Below, one piece after another: positions 17,540 through 26,132 of a DNA stretch of 64,000 bases. How positions within the stretch are numbered: the stretch's first letter is position 1; each line of letters starts with the position of its first letter. The translations under genes were made by a program, and so were the position numbers. Under the pieces are notes generated by a model, which was not told the origin of the DNA, made no database searches, and was given only the letters and a program-made list of their open reading frames with translations. Source of the DNA: Yimella lutea (GTDB taxonomy: Bacteria; Actinomycetota; Actinomycetes; Actinomycetales; Dermatophilaceae); assembly GCF_006715095.1 (NCBI RefSeq), contig NZ_VFMO01000001.1, positions 1,488,001-1,552,000 of the forward strand. Direction: 5' to 3'.

Positions 17540-18555
17540 AGCACCTTTGTGAGGTCGTTCGCAGCGGCGATGTAGGACAGCGGCGTGTCCGCGGCGAGGT
17601 ACCAGGAGAAGCCGTCGACGGTGGAGATCTTCTTGTTCTTCGCGGCGTCGGTCTTGTTGACCAGCCCGGAGTTCAACACGTCGAGCGCGGGCTTGCCGGA
17701 CTGGCCGATCGCGCGGCTGCGGTCGAGCACCACGATGCGGCTGGGGTTGTACTTCAGGAAGAACTCCTGGTTGATCTCCTCGCCGTGACCGCCGTCCTTC
17801 TTGAACGGTGCGTTCACCGGCTTGAATCCGAACTCGGACCAGACGGCGCTGAAGCGCGAGCCGGGCCCGTACGCGGCGACCTTCCCGCCGGAGACCTGGA
17901 CGAACATCGTCGTGCCGCCGGCCTTGGCGGCCTTGGTCTTGACATCACTGATCGACTTGTCCATCGCGGCGAGGTTCGTCCTGGCCTGCGCGGACTTGCC
18001 CCAGATGGAGGCGAGCGTCTCGTAGCGGTCGGCGACGACCTCCATGCGCTGCTTCGGGTCATCGGTGCGCACGGACATGTCGATCACATTGGGAGTGATC
18101 TTGCTCATTTCCTTCAGCACCTTCGCATTACCCGAACGGCCGCCGATGATGATGAGATCGGGCTCGAGTTCGGCGATGCCCTCATAGTCGGGTTCGAACA
18201 GCGTGCCGACCGTCTTGACCGACTTCAGCGGCGTCAAGTCGGTGGGTAGTTCACCGTTGGGCTTCGGCACGGCGGCGATCGGCACACCGAGCTGGGTCAG
18301 GCTGCGGGCGACGCTCCAGTCGAGGACGACGACCTTGCCGGGGTTCGCGGCGACCTTCACCGCACGCCCCTGAGCGTCCTTGACGGTCACCGGGCCGTTG
18401 GCCTTGCTGGCGGAGGTCGTGGAGTTCTGGCCGGTACCGGCGCCAGCAGCCTCGGTCTTCTTCTCGGCGTCCGCAGAGCCGCAGGCGGTGAGCACCAGGC
18501 CGAGTGCGGCGGTCAGGGCGATGGTGCGGGCTGAGCGTGAAGCGGAGACGAGCAC
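17536..18555 (-). CDS. Siderophore-binding lipoprotein (FatB/CeuE/YclQ type)
   Basis: The 339-residue protein is a surface lipoprotein: the N terminus RTIALTAALGLVLTACGS gives a lipobox with the lipidated Cys near residue 25. A Thr/Ser-rich linker follows, then a class III periplasmic-binding fold (GRAVKVAANPGKVVVLDW, ELEPDLIIIGG, KNKKISTVDGFSWYLA). The substrate is probably a ferric siderophore or heme-like chelate; the exact ligand cannot be read. The GTG at 18555 has AAAGG about ten bases upstream, and overlapping DtxR-type boxes cover the promoter, pointing to derepression in low iron. Confidence 0.92.
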   Translation of the reverse strand: MLVSASRSARTIALTAALGLVLTACGSADAEKKTEAAGAGTGQNSTTSASKANGPVTVKDAQGRAVKVAANPGKVVVLDWSVARSLTQLGVPIAAVPKPNGELPTDLTPLKSVKTVGTLFEPDYEGIAELEPDLIIIGGRSGNAKVLKEMSKITPNVIDMSVRTDDPKQRMEVVADRYETLASIWGKSAQARTNLAAMDKSISDVKTKAAKAGGTTMFVQVSGGKVAAYGPGSRFSAVWSEFGFKPVNAPFKKDGGHGEEINQEFFLKYNPSRIVVLDRSRAIGQSGKPALDVLNSGLVNKTDAAKNKKISTVDGFSWYLAADTPLSYIAAANDLTKVL

Positions 18556-18578
18556 GGTGGAACCTTTCCGAGACTGAA

Positions 18579-18612
18579 TTAGGTGTGCCTAAGGTAACTA
18601 AGGGTCACCTAA
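18579..18612 (-). promoter_or_regulatory. Overlapping DtxR/IdeR iron boxes of the siderophore operon
   Basis: Two overlapping 19-base sites resemble the IdeR/DtxR consensus TTAGGTTAGGCTAACCTAA. The one at 18579-18597 (TTAGGTGTGCCTAAGG...) matches at 14 of 19 positions, and the other, ending at 18612 (...GGGTCACCTAA), at 13 of 19. Both outer ends are perfect TTAGGT/ACCTAA half-sites. They lie 24-57 bases upstream of the lipoprotein start, over its promoter. Iron-loaded DtxR should repress here. Confidence 0.8.
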
Positions 18613-18640
18613 TCGTCAACCCGGGGGTCTACTTGGTCGG

Positions 18641-19168
18641 TCAGTTGGCAGGCCCGTGCGTACGTGCGACGGCGACGAAGGTGGCGGCGATCACGAACAG
18701 TCCGAGCGGCACGAGCCAGCCGGCCGATGGACGCGGTGCGCCGGTGGCGACCAACACCAGGGATGCGCCCGCTGCGACGAGAGCGCTCGCTGTGAGGGTA
18801 CGAGTGACCCAGCGGTTCAGCACCGGTCTCGCGATCGACGTCTGATCTGCGCCGTCGGTCGCCAGCAGGAAGCAGCACTGGAACCCCAGCATGCACAGCG
18901 CCGCGGGCAGGCTCCACCAGGTGTCGGGGGCGAAACCGGCGGAGACCCAGGTCCAGACGGCGGCCAGACCGAGCAGGCCGACGCAGGCGCCGGTGGTCTC
19001 GAAGGCGGTGACCAACGCTGCCACGGCGAGAGTGATCAGGGGTATGGGATCGGGTGCTCCGCCGAACGTGGTGACAGCAGCGAACAGCGCGACGAACATC
19101 CACGCCGTCAGGTGCGCGATGCGGCGATCCCGGTGCATCGACGCCCATCGGGACAGCAGCCGGCTCAT
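18641..19168 (-). CDS. Membrane protein at the end of the MoxR/DUF58 cluster
   Basis: This 175-residue protein has about five or six hydrophobic segments (for example MFVALFAAVTTFGG and LIVTLAVAA-type stretches) separated by short charged loops and ends RTHGPAN. No known family is recognised. Its ATG overlaps the DUF58 stop by four bases (ATGA), making it the last gene of a five-gene coupled operon. It presumably works with the MoxR/DUF58 system at the membrane; any function is inference. Confidence 0.75.
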   Translation of the reverse strand: MSRLLSRWASMHRDRRIAHLTAWMFVALFAAVTTFGGAPDPIPLITLAVAALVTAFETTGACVGLLGLAAVWTWVSAGFAPDTWWSLPAALCMLGFQCCFLLATDGADQTSIARPVLNRWVTRTLTASALVAAGASLVLVATGAPRPSAGWLVPLGLFVIAATFVAVARTHGPAN

Positions 19169-20439
19169 CGGGCAGCCGCCCGCGCGGGAGGTCGCCGAGC
19201 CAGCCGGCGCATGACATCGTCCAGCGTTCCCGGCCCCCGCCACGCGACCACCGGCACTCCGCGACGACGCAGGGCATCGATCTCCATCTGCCGCTCGAGA
19301 AGCCGGATCCTCATGGCGATCAGGTGTCCCGAATCCTGCACTGTGTCGAGTGGTTCGGTCGGCAGAGTGTCGACGACCACGATGGTGAGACCGCGTACTG
19401 CGAGGGTGGCCGCGACGGTCGAGGCGAATGGACCGAGCAGCGGCGACATCATGACGACCGTGGCTCCCGACGGAATGTTCCATCGCAAGCCGGACGCATC
19501 TCGATCACCGAGCCGGCCGGGGTTCACGGCGCTGAGCAGATCGAGCACACGGCGACGGTGCTGCAGACCGAGGGACGGTCGCAGATTCAACGGTCGTTCG
19601 CTGCCCACCACTCGCAGCCCGACCCGGTCACCCTGGCGCAGGAAGAACTCGCTGATGCCCGCTGCCGCCCGCAGGCCGGTGTCGATCGTGGTGCCTCGAG
19701 ACCGGTCACCGAAGTCGACTGAAGCGTCGACCACGAGATGGACTTCGGCGTCCTGTTCGGCGTAGTTGGTGCGACTGTGCAACGTGCCCGTGCGAGCGGT
19801 CAGCGGCCAGTGCACCGAGCGCAGCCGGTCTCCCGGCCGGAACTCGCGCACGTCGGCGAACTCGGTGCCGGAACCGGGACGACTCGAACGGTGCAGGCCG
19901 ACGAGGCCGATCGGATGTGGCACCGGGGTGCGACTGTCGAAAGCCTCGGCACGGGGCAGGGCTCTCGCTTCGAGCGGCGGTAGGTGGAGCGCACCGAAGC
20001 GATAGGCGCCCCACGGTGACGAGAACTGAACGTGGACGCCGCCGACCCACACCGGGCCGGTTCGGCTCGGCCACCAGGTCAGCTCGATCCGGTCGACGTC
20101 CGCCAGGGCCGATGTCACGGATTTGTCCCAGCGCACCCGTGCCGTCCGGTCCGTCTGGACGGTCCACGACTCCGCGCCGTCCAGACCGCGCGCTTCGACG
20201 ATCAACCTGGTGCGCTCGGCTTCGGTCGGGGCCGTCCGTTCCAAACCATGCCGGACCGTGGGTCGGGACCTCGGGCGGGTGGCGATGCACCACGTGCTCA
20301 ACACGACGAAGGGCAGACCAAGGACGAGCAGATCGGCTCGGCGGAACGCGACAGCGGCCGCGAGCAGCACGCCTGCCCACAGGATCAGCTGCAGCAGCAG
20401 AGAACTCGGCACCCAGCGGGTGGGATTGTCCTCAACCAT
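19165..20439 (-). CDS. DUF58 domain protein (vWA-like), MoxR partner
   Basis: The 424-residue protein has two N-terminal membrane helices (about residues 12-50), an Ig-like middle part, and a C-terminal DUF58/vWA region containing EFADVREFRPGDRLRSVHWPLTART and VHLVVDASVDFGD. DUF58 proteins are usually encoded beside MoxR AAA+ ATPases and are thought to act in cofactor insertion or assembly of envelope complexes. The ATG overlaps the MoxR stop by eight bases. The client is unknown. Confidence 0.88.
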   Translation of the reverse strand: MVEDNPTRWVPSSLLLQLILWAGVLLAAAVAFRRADLLVLGLPFVVLSTWCIATRPRSRPTVRHGLERTAPTEAERTRLIVEARGLDGAESWTVQTDRTARVRWDKSVTSALADVDRIELTWWPSRTGPVWVGGVHVQFSSPWGAYRFGALHLPPLEARALPRAEAFDSRTPVPHPIGLVGLHRSSRPGSGTEFADVREFRPGDRLRSVHWPLTARTGTLHSRTNYAEQDAEVHLVVDASVDFGDRSRGTTIDTGLRAAAGISEFFLRQGDRVGLRVVGSERPLNLRPSLGLQHRRRVLDLLSAVNPGRLGDRDASGLRWNIPSGATVVMMSPLLGPFASTVAATLAVRGLTIVVVDTLPTEPLDTVQDSGHLIAMRIRLLERQMEIDALRRRGVPVVAWRGPGTLDDVMRRLARRPPARAAAR

Positions 20440-21418
20440 CGACGCGGGCGGGTGCGACGGTCACCGAAGGCGCCGGAACGCTCGACAGCAATTCGTCGAC
20501 GATGGTCGACGTGGACAGATTCGACATCCACAGCTCCGGGCGCAGATTGATCCGGTGACCGAGTACGGCGGGGGCGATGGCCTTGACGTCGTCCGGGGTG
20601 ACGAAGTCCCGGCCGCGGATCACCGCGATCGCACGCGAAACGAGCATGAGCGCCAATGATCCTCGGGGTGATGCGCCGATGAGGACGTGCTGGTGACTGC
20701 GGGTCGACGAAGCGAGGTTCACGCAGTATGCGCGGACGGTGTCCTCGACGTGAACCTGCTCGACGGACCGTTGCATGGCGAGCAGGCCGGCCGGGTCGGT
20801 GACGGCGTCCAGGACGGTCGCCTCCTGTTGGCGTTCCATCCGCCGGGTGAGGACCCCCAATTCGTCTGCTGCAGAGGGGTATCCGAACGAGACGCGGGTG
20901 AGGAACCGGTCGAGTTGTGCCTCGGGCAGGGGATAGGTGCCCTCGTACTCGACGGGGTTCGCGGTCGCGAGGACGTGGAACGGTTCCGGGAGAGGGAAAG
21001 TGCGTCCCTCGACAGTCACCTGGCGTTCCTGCATCGCCTCCAACAGCGCAGCCTGCGTCTTGGGTGGCGTTCGGTTGATCTCGTCGGCGAGCAACAGTCC
21101 GGTGAAGACGGGGCCGGGTCGGAAGTCGAAGTCGCTTCGGGACTGGTCGAACACGAACGACCCGGTGAGGTCGGACGGCAACAGGTCGGGTGTGAACTGC
21201 GCACGGGTGAAGTCGAGACCCAGCGCCTGGGCCAGGCTGCGGGCGGCAAGAGTCTTGCCGAGTCCGGGGTTGTCCTCGAGCAGCACGTGCCCACCGGCGA
21301 GGACGGTCGCCAGCACGGTTTCCAGCGGACCACGTTTGCCCACGACCACCTCTTCGACCCGGTCCAGGAGGCGGGCGGCAAGATCCGCGGTCTCGGCGAC
21401 GGTGAGGTGCTGGGTCAT
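20432..21418 (-). CDS. MoxR-family AAA+ ATPase
   Basis: This 328-residue AAA+ protein has Walker A DNPGLGKT, Walker B LLADEINRTPPKTQAALLEA, the sensor region ATANPVEYEGTYPLPEAQLDRF with the Arg finger area, and a C-terminal lid domain (VLIGASPRGSLALM). MoxR ATPases act as chaperones with vWA/DUF58 partners. The start is the ATG at 21418, overlapping the stop of the small membrane gene by four bases; an open frame upstream does not carry family sequence. It is the third gene of the coupled cluster. Confidence 0.92.
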   Translation of the reverse strand: MTQHLTVAETADLAARLLDRVEEVVVGKRGPLETVLATVLAGGHVLLEDNPGLGKTLAARSLAQALGLDFTRAQFTPDLLPSDLTGSFVFDQSRSDFDFRPGPVFTGLLLADEINRTPPKTQAALLEAMQERQVTVEGRTFPLPEPFHVLATANPVEYEGTYPLPEAQLDRFLTRVSFGYPSAADELGVLTRRMERQQEATVLDAVTDPAGLLAMQRSVEQVHVEDTVRAYCVNLASSTRSHQHVLIGASPRGSLALMLVSRAIAVIRGRDFVTPDDVKAIAPAVLGHRINLRPELWMSNLSTSTIVDELLSSVPAPSVTVAPARVDG

Positions 21419-21906
21419 AGTTGCTCGATTCGATCGACGATGGCGTTGAGGTCGGCGCGGGTCAGGCGGGGCGGGGGATCGGACTCCAGGTAGGCGCGCA
21501 ACTCCTGGGGGAGTTCCTTCAACGAGACGAACTGTGCCCCGGAGGGATTGATCCGATGCTCCACCACGGTGCGCAGTGACCGTTGAAGGTTTCGATCGGC
21601 GTGCCCGACCCGGTGAGTCTTGGCGGTGACGTCGCAGCAGAGGTTGTGCAGGGTGAACAGGCGACCCTCGTTGCGGGTGGACGGTTCGTAGCTCTCGTCC
21701 CGAGTGTGCAGGTTGTTCGTGATCGACCACCCCTCTCGCACATCGCGGACGTAACCGGTGCAGACGGCGATCACGATGCCGCCCGCGATGAGCGCCGGAA
21801 GGTTCGCCGGGGTGTCGAACACACGCAGCACGGCCCAGAAGCTCGCACCGAACACTGCGCCGATCGCGATGCGCTTGAGCCAACGCCGGAACTCGGGCTC
21901 ATTCAC
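21415..21906 (-). CDS. Small membrane protein of the MoxR cluster
   Basis: The 163-residue product starts with a charged stretch (NEPEFRRWLKRIAIG), then two membrane helices (about residues 14-52), and a cytoplasmic or external C-terminal domain rich in Arg, Asp and Leu with HTRDESYEPSTRNEGRLF. No family is recognised. The GTG at 21906 overlaps the DUF4129 stop by eight bases. It occupies a position where such clusters often carry variable membrane subunits. Confidence 0.7.
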   Translation of the reverse strand: MNEPEFRRWLKRIAIGAVFGASFWAVLRVFDTPANLPALIAGGIVIAVCTGYVRDVREGWSITNNLHTRDESYEPSTRNEGRLFTLHNLCCDVTAKTHRVGHADRNLQRSLRTVVEHRINPSGAQFVSLKELPQELRAYLESDPPPRLTRADLNAIVDRIEQL

Positions 21907-22585
21907 GGGTCCCGACCTCTTCTCGCGCTCCGAGCGAGTGCTGGACTCGGTCCAGGGCGTCCTGCGCAACGAGGCGATGTTCGTCGGTGAGTGGGTGGTC
22001 GGAGAACCGCGCCTCGCGGTAGAGGTCGGCCAGTTCGTCGAGTGCGTCGTCGTCGACATCCAGGTCGGACATCACCCGCTGCATCACATCTGTGGCCGTC
22101 TCGGACGGGTGCGCCTGCAGTCCGAGTGCCGCGACCCCCTCCAGGAGAGCCGTCCAGCACGCGATCACCGCGTTCGAGGGGGTGTCGGTGCGCAGCAGCT
22201 CCCGGCTGCGGCTGACCGTCTCCTCAATCGCCGCTTTGCTGTCCTGCTCCGGCTGCGGAACGGTGCGCTCCCAGCGCAGTCGGAACAATGCACGTACCCC
22301 GAGCAAAAGCAAGCACAACAGCGCGATTGCGGCGGCCACGACGATCGCCTTGATCACCCATTCGGTGAAGGCCAACGGGGTCGAGTCACCGCCACCGGCC
22401 GTCGGCGGTTTCGGGATGTCGGTGCGCGTCGGCGTCTGTCGGGGCTGCCGCTCCGGGCGACTGCCGGTAGGCGTGCCGATGACCGGGTCACCGGTGGAGA
22501 CAACCGCAACAGTGGCCAACCCGAAGACCGCGGAGGCGACCAACACGGGCACCATCCACGGCGCGCGCGCTTCCCGTCGACTCAT
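21899..22585 (-). CDS. DUF4129-like membrane protein, first gene of the MoxR cluster
   Basis: The 228-residue protein has an N-terminal helix (residues 11-30), a Pro/Thr-rich extracellular loop (GSRPERQPRQTPTRTD), a second helix (about 76-100), and a cytoplasmic DUF4129-like domain with AVIACWTALLEGVAALG and ADLYREARFSDHPLT (the typical LYREARFS motif). DUF4129 domains commonly accompany transglutaminase/DUF58/MoxR loci. It opens the coupled operon; the 120 bases upstream hold the valS terminator and no obvious promoter. Confidence 0.82.
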   Translation of the reverse strand: MSRREARAPWMVPVLVASAVFGLATVAVVSTGDPVIGTPTGSRPERQPRQTPTRTDIPKPPTAGGGDSTPLAFTEWVIKAIVVAAAIALLCLLLLGVRALFRLRWERTVPQPEQDSKAAIEETVSRSRELLRTDTPSNAVIACWTALLEGVAALGLQAHPSETATDVMQRVMSDLDVDDDALDELADLYREARFSDHPLTDEHRLVAQDALDRVQHSLGAREEVGTRE

Positions 22586-22659
22586 GCACCGACCCTATGC
22601 GTCACGTCCTACGTTGTCCTGCAACTGGATCCTGGGCCGATCTGCGGGCCTGGAACATG

Positions 22660-22696
22660 AACGCGGACCCCGTCGATGATCAACAGGATCCGCGTT
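22660..22696 (-). terminator. Terminator downstream of valS
   Basis: An inverted repeat with arms AACGCGGA and TCCGCGTT, extended inward by two more pairs after a mismatch, lies just beyond the valS stop on the reverse strand. It separates valS from the DUF4129 operon. Confidence 0.55.
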
Positions 22697-22705
22697 GCAC
22701 GTCGT

Positions 22706-25345
22706 TCAGCTCTGCGCGGGTGTCTTCGGCGGCGGCGGGATCAGTTCTGCGTCGCGCACCTCGAACGTTTCGCCGTCCGCGTACTGCAGCGCGGTGATCT
22801 TGCCCGCCGCGCGCAGGTCGGCCTCGCCCGCACGGACCCGGTCGGTGATCTCGGCCGGCCCGGCGAAGGTCACCGAACTCACCTCGGCACGCATGCCCAT
22901 CTTGGCGTCCGACTTCGCCTTACGGACGCCCGCGAGCGCCTGACCGACGGCGCCGAGCACCGTCGGGTCCCCGTCGGTTCGGAGTTCCTCGAGGCTCGGC
23001 CACGCCTGCCGGTGCACGCTGCCCTCCTGCCACCACGACCAGACTTCCTCGGTCGAGTAAGGCAGGAACGGGGCGAACAGACGAAGCAGCGTTTTCAGCG
23101 TCAGGCGGAGCGTGGCGCGGGCGCTCGCCGCCTCCGCCTCGCCCTGACCGCCGTACGCGCGGTCCTTGACCAACTCGATGTAGTCGTCGCAGAAGGTCCA
23201 GAAGAAGGTCTCGGTGACCTCGAGGCTGCGGGTGTAGTCCCAGGTCTCGAAGCCCTTGGTGGCCTGCTCGACGACCTCGCGCAGGTTCGCGAGCACCGAC
23301 CGGTCGAGTTCGTTGGTGATCGGGGCGTCGTCGGCCACATCGCCCATCGTGAGCGCGAACTTGCTTGCGTTGAGCAGCTTCATCGCCAACCGCCGACCGA
23401 CCTTCATCTGGCTCTCGTCGTAGGCCGCGTCGACGCCGAGGCGTCCGGCGAGCGCCCAGTAACGGACGGCGTCCGCGCTGTGCTGGCGCAGCACCTCCTC
23501 GGGCGTGACCGCGTTGCCCTTCGACTTGCTCATCTTCTTGCGGTCGGGGTCGAGGATCCAGCCGTTGATCGCGGCGCCGGTCCACGGGACCGTGCCGTTC
23601 TCGAAGTGGGCGCGGACGACGGTCGCGAACAGCCAGGTGCGGATGATGTCGTGGCCCTGCGGACGCATGTCCATCGGGAAGATCTTCGCGAAGAGTTCCG
23701 CGTCGTTGCGCTCACCGGCGTTGCTCGCGACCGGCCACCCCGTCGCGATCTGCGGAGAGAGGGACGAGGTCGCCCAGGTGTCCATGATGTCGGGGTCGCC
23801 GACGAATCCGCCTGCCACACCTCGCTGTTCGGCGTCGTACCCGGGCGGGACGTCAGTCTGGGGGTCGACCGGCAAGGTCTCTTCCGCGGCGAGGATCGGG
23901 TGGTCGTAGTCGGTCTCGCCCTCTGCATCGAGCGGGTACCAGACCGGGAACGGCACCCCGAAGAAGCGCTGTCGGCTGATCAACCAGTCGCCGTTGAGCC
24001 CGCTGATCCAGTTGGTGTAGCGGCTGCGCATGAACGCGGGGTGGAAGTCGATCTCCTGGCCACGCGCGATGAGTTCGTCCTGCAACTCCTTGCTGCGTCC
24101 GCCGTTGCGGATGTACCACTGCCGGCTGGTCACGATCTCGAGCGGCTTGTCGCCCTTCTCGAAGAAGTTGGCCTTGCGCTGCGTCTTCACCGGCTCACCG
24201 ATCAGATCGCCGCTCTCGCGCAGGGCGGTGACGACCGCCTCGCGGGCCGAATGCACCGTTTTGGTCGCGAGCTGCTCGACGTAGAGGGATTCTCCGGCGC
24301 CGCCGGTGATCCACTCCGGAGTCTCACCGCTGATACGGCCGTTGCGCGTGATGATCGAACGGATGGGCAGCTGCAGTTCGCGCCACCACATGACGTCGGT
24401 GAGGTCACCGAAGGTGCAGCACATCGCGATGCCCGCGCCTTTGTCCGGCTCCGCCGCCTGGTGGGCGAGCACGGGGATCTCGACACCGAACAACGGGGAG
24501 GTGACGGTGGTGCCGAAGAGGTCCTGGTACCGCTCGTCGTCCGGGTGGGCGATGAGGGCGACGACGGCAGGGATGAGCTCCGGACGGGTCGTCTCGATCT
24601 CGACCGTGCCGCCGTCCGGCTTGTGGAAGCTCACCTTGTGGAACGCGCCGGGGTAGTCGCGTGCTTCCAGCTCGGCCTGGGCGACCGCGGACTGGAAGGT
24701 GACGTCCCAGAGTCCGGGCGCCTCAGCCTGATAGGCCTCGTCGCGTTCGACGTTGCGCAGGAAGGCCTGCTGTGCCACGGCGCGTGAACGGTCGTCGATC
24801 GTGCGATAGGTCTGGCTCCAGTCGATCGACGCGCCGAGAGTGCGGAACATCGACTCGAACGACTTCTCGTCCTCGGCCGTGAGCTCTTCGCACAGCGGGA
24901 TGAAGTTGGCACGGCTGATCGGCACCTGGTCGGCGGCCTTGACCGACTTGCCCTCGGCGCCCTGCAACGGCGGGGTGAAGTTCGGGTCGAAGGCGGCACC
25001 GTGGTCACCGCGCACGCCGTAGTAGTTCTGGACGCGGCGCTCGGTCGGCAGGCCGTTGTCGTCCCAGCCGATCGGGTAGAAGACCTCCTTGCCGAGCATC
25101 CGCTGGTAGCGCGCCATGCAGTCGGTGTGGGTATACCCGAAGACGTGGCCCACGTGCAGGCTGCCGCTCGCCGTCGGCGGGGGTGTGTCGATCGAGAAGA
25201 CCTGCTCACGTGGCAGCGACAGCGCACGCTCGCGGTCGAACGCATACGTTTCCTGCTCCTGCCATACCGCTCCCCACTTGTCCTCCAAGCCGTCGACGGT
25301 GGGCTTGTCGGGGACCCTGGTGGGCGTGGCGTTGGCGTCAGTCAT
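22706..25345 (-). CDS. valS: Valyl-tRNA synthetase
   Basis: ValRS charges tRNA-Val. The 879-residue class I synthetase has the HIGH motif as HVGH (residues 64-67 in SGSLHVGHVFGYTH) and KMSKS near 604-608 (KKMSKSKGN). The CP1 editing domain includes ETTRPELIPAVVALIAHPDD, and DIMDTWATSSL precedes the catalytic half. The anticodon-binding domain follows. It ends shortly after a small conserved domain, without the long C-terminal coiled coil of E. coli-type ValRS, so it looks like the shorter, archaeal-like ValRS variant present in some actinobacteria. It stands alone on the minus strand. Confidence 0.96.
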   Translation of the reverse strand: MTDANATPTRVPDKPTVDGLEDKWGAVWQEQETYAFDRERALSLPREQVFSIDTPPPTASGSLHVGHVFGYTHTDCMARYQRMLGKEVFYPIGWDDNGLPTERRVQNYYGVRGDHGAAFDPNFTPPLQGAEGKSVKAADQVPISRANFIPLCEELTAEDEKSFESMFRTLGASIDWSQTYRTIDDRSRAVAQQAFLRNVERDEAYQAEAPGLWDVTFQSAVAQAELEARDYPGAFHKVSFHKPDGGTVEIETTRPELIPAVVALIAHPDDERYQDLFGTTVTSPLFGVEIPVLAHQAAEPDKGAGIAMCCTFGDLTDVMWWRELQLPIRSIITRNGRISGETPEWITGGAGESLYVEQLATKTVHSAREAVVTALRESGDLIGEPVKTQRKANFFEKGDKPLEIVTSRQWYIRNGGRSKELQDELIARGQEIDFHPAFMRSRYTNWISGLNGDWLISRQRFFGVPFPVWYPLDAEGETDYDHPILAAEETLPVDPQTDVPPGYDAEQRGVAGGFVGDPDIMDTWATSSLSPQIATGWPVASNAGERNDAELFAKIFPMDMRPQGHDIIRTWLFATVVRAHFENGTVPWTGAAINGWILDPDRKKMSKSKGNAVTPEEVLRQHSADAVRYWALAGRLGVDAAYDESQMKVGRRLAMKLLNASKFALTMGDVADDAPITNELDRSVLANLREVVEQATKGFETWDYTRSLEVTETFFWTFCDDYIELVKDRAYGGQGEAEAASARATLRLTLKTLLRLFAPFLPYSTEEVWSWWQEGSVHRQAWPSLEELRTDGDPTVLGAVGQALAGVRKAKSDAKMGMRAEVSSVTFAGPAEITDRVRAGEADLRAAGKITALQYADGETFEVRDAELIPPPPKTPAQS

Positions 25346-25483
25346 GCGGCCTATGTTCCCATCCGCCCGGGGTGCGTTTCACCCGGGTTTCGAGTGCTCG
25401 GCGCCTCGCACCGACCGCCGTGCTCCCTCGTCCATCCCCTTGTACGCCCGCGCTGCGGCGATGCGCTGGTTAGCATGTGGCGC

Positions 25484-26050
25484 ATGAGCATCACCGTGCA
25501 GCGTTTCCTCGACACCTACGCCCCCGACTCGGACGTCGAGGTGCCCGGCCGCGCCTTCCTGGAGTACGCGGCGCAGCACGCGCCGCAGGAACTTGTGGAG
25601 TTGTGGAGCACCCACGGCCTGGGCTTCTACGGCGAACAGCGCATCGCGCTGGTCGACCCGGCCGAGTGGACGCCGGTGCTGCAGCGCTGGCTGGGCAGCG
25701 ACGTCCGCAGCATCCCGTTCGCCGTGACCAGCTTCGGTCACGTCTACCACGTGGAGGGCGACGGCCCGGTGCAGTGCCTCGACCCGCACTTCGTGACCAA
25801 CAACTTCGTCGCGCCCGATGTCGTCGGATTCTTCAACGACCACCTGCCGAGCTCGTCCTCGCACCTGGCCGATCTCGAAGGTCCGCGCGGGGGCGCTCGT
25901 TCGCAGTTCGGTGAACTCGACGAAGGACAGATCTACTGCTTCAACCCGCCGCTCAGCCTCGGCGGGCACGTCGGCCCCGACACCCTGGATCTCGCCGACG
26001 GCATCGCAAAGCTCACCGAGATCCACGAAGGCACCGCAGCCAACCGCTGA
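25484..26050 (+). CDS. GAD-like / DUF1851 domain protein
   Basis: This 188-residue protein begins SITVQRFLDTYAPDSDVEVP and continues with an N-terminal GAD-like domain (LELWSTHGLGFYGEQRI-type pattern, here LVELWSTHGLGFYGEQRI) and a C-terminal DUF1851-like part (FGELDEGQIYCFNPPLSLGG). Such two-domain proteins include immunity proteins of polymorphic or type VI toxins (Tdi1-like), but many are free-standing with unknown roles. No toxin gene lies nearby. ATG 25484 is chosen over 25475 because TAGCAT (25471-25476) is placed seven bases before it, the spacing of other leaderless genes here. Confidence 0.75.
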   Translation: MSITVQRFLDTYAPDSDVEVPGRAFLEYAAQHAPQELVELWSTHGLGFYGEQRIALVDPAEWTPVLQRWLGSDVRSIPFAVTSFGHVYHVEGDGPVQCLDPHFVTNNFVAPDVVGFFNDHLPSSSSHLADLEGPRGGARSQFGELDEGQIYCFNPPLSLGGHVGPDTLDLADGIAKLTEIHEGTAANR

Positions 26051-26057
26051 CCCTCCG

Positions 26058-26104
26058 CGAACCTACTGTTTCGCCGAACCCACTGAGTACACCCAATAGG
26101 TTCG
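26058..26104. repeat. Inverted repeat downstream of the DUF1851 gene
   Basis: CGAACCTA (26058-26065) and TAGGTTCG (26097-26104) form a perfect 8-base inverted repeat around a 31-base interval that repeats the left arm imperfectly in direct orientation (CGAACCTACTG, then CGAACCCACTG). It may be a weak terminator of the DUF1851 gene or an operator. Confidence 0.35.
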
Positions 26105-26132
26105 GCCGGGAAGTAGGACGTTCGCCGGCGGG

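Noticed and set aside
22676..24787. 703-codon plus-strand open frame opposite valS
   Set aside because: Composition (Arg/Val/Leu/Asp-rich) is typical of antisense frames in high-GC DNA; valS is certain on the minus strand.
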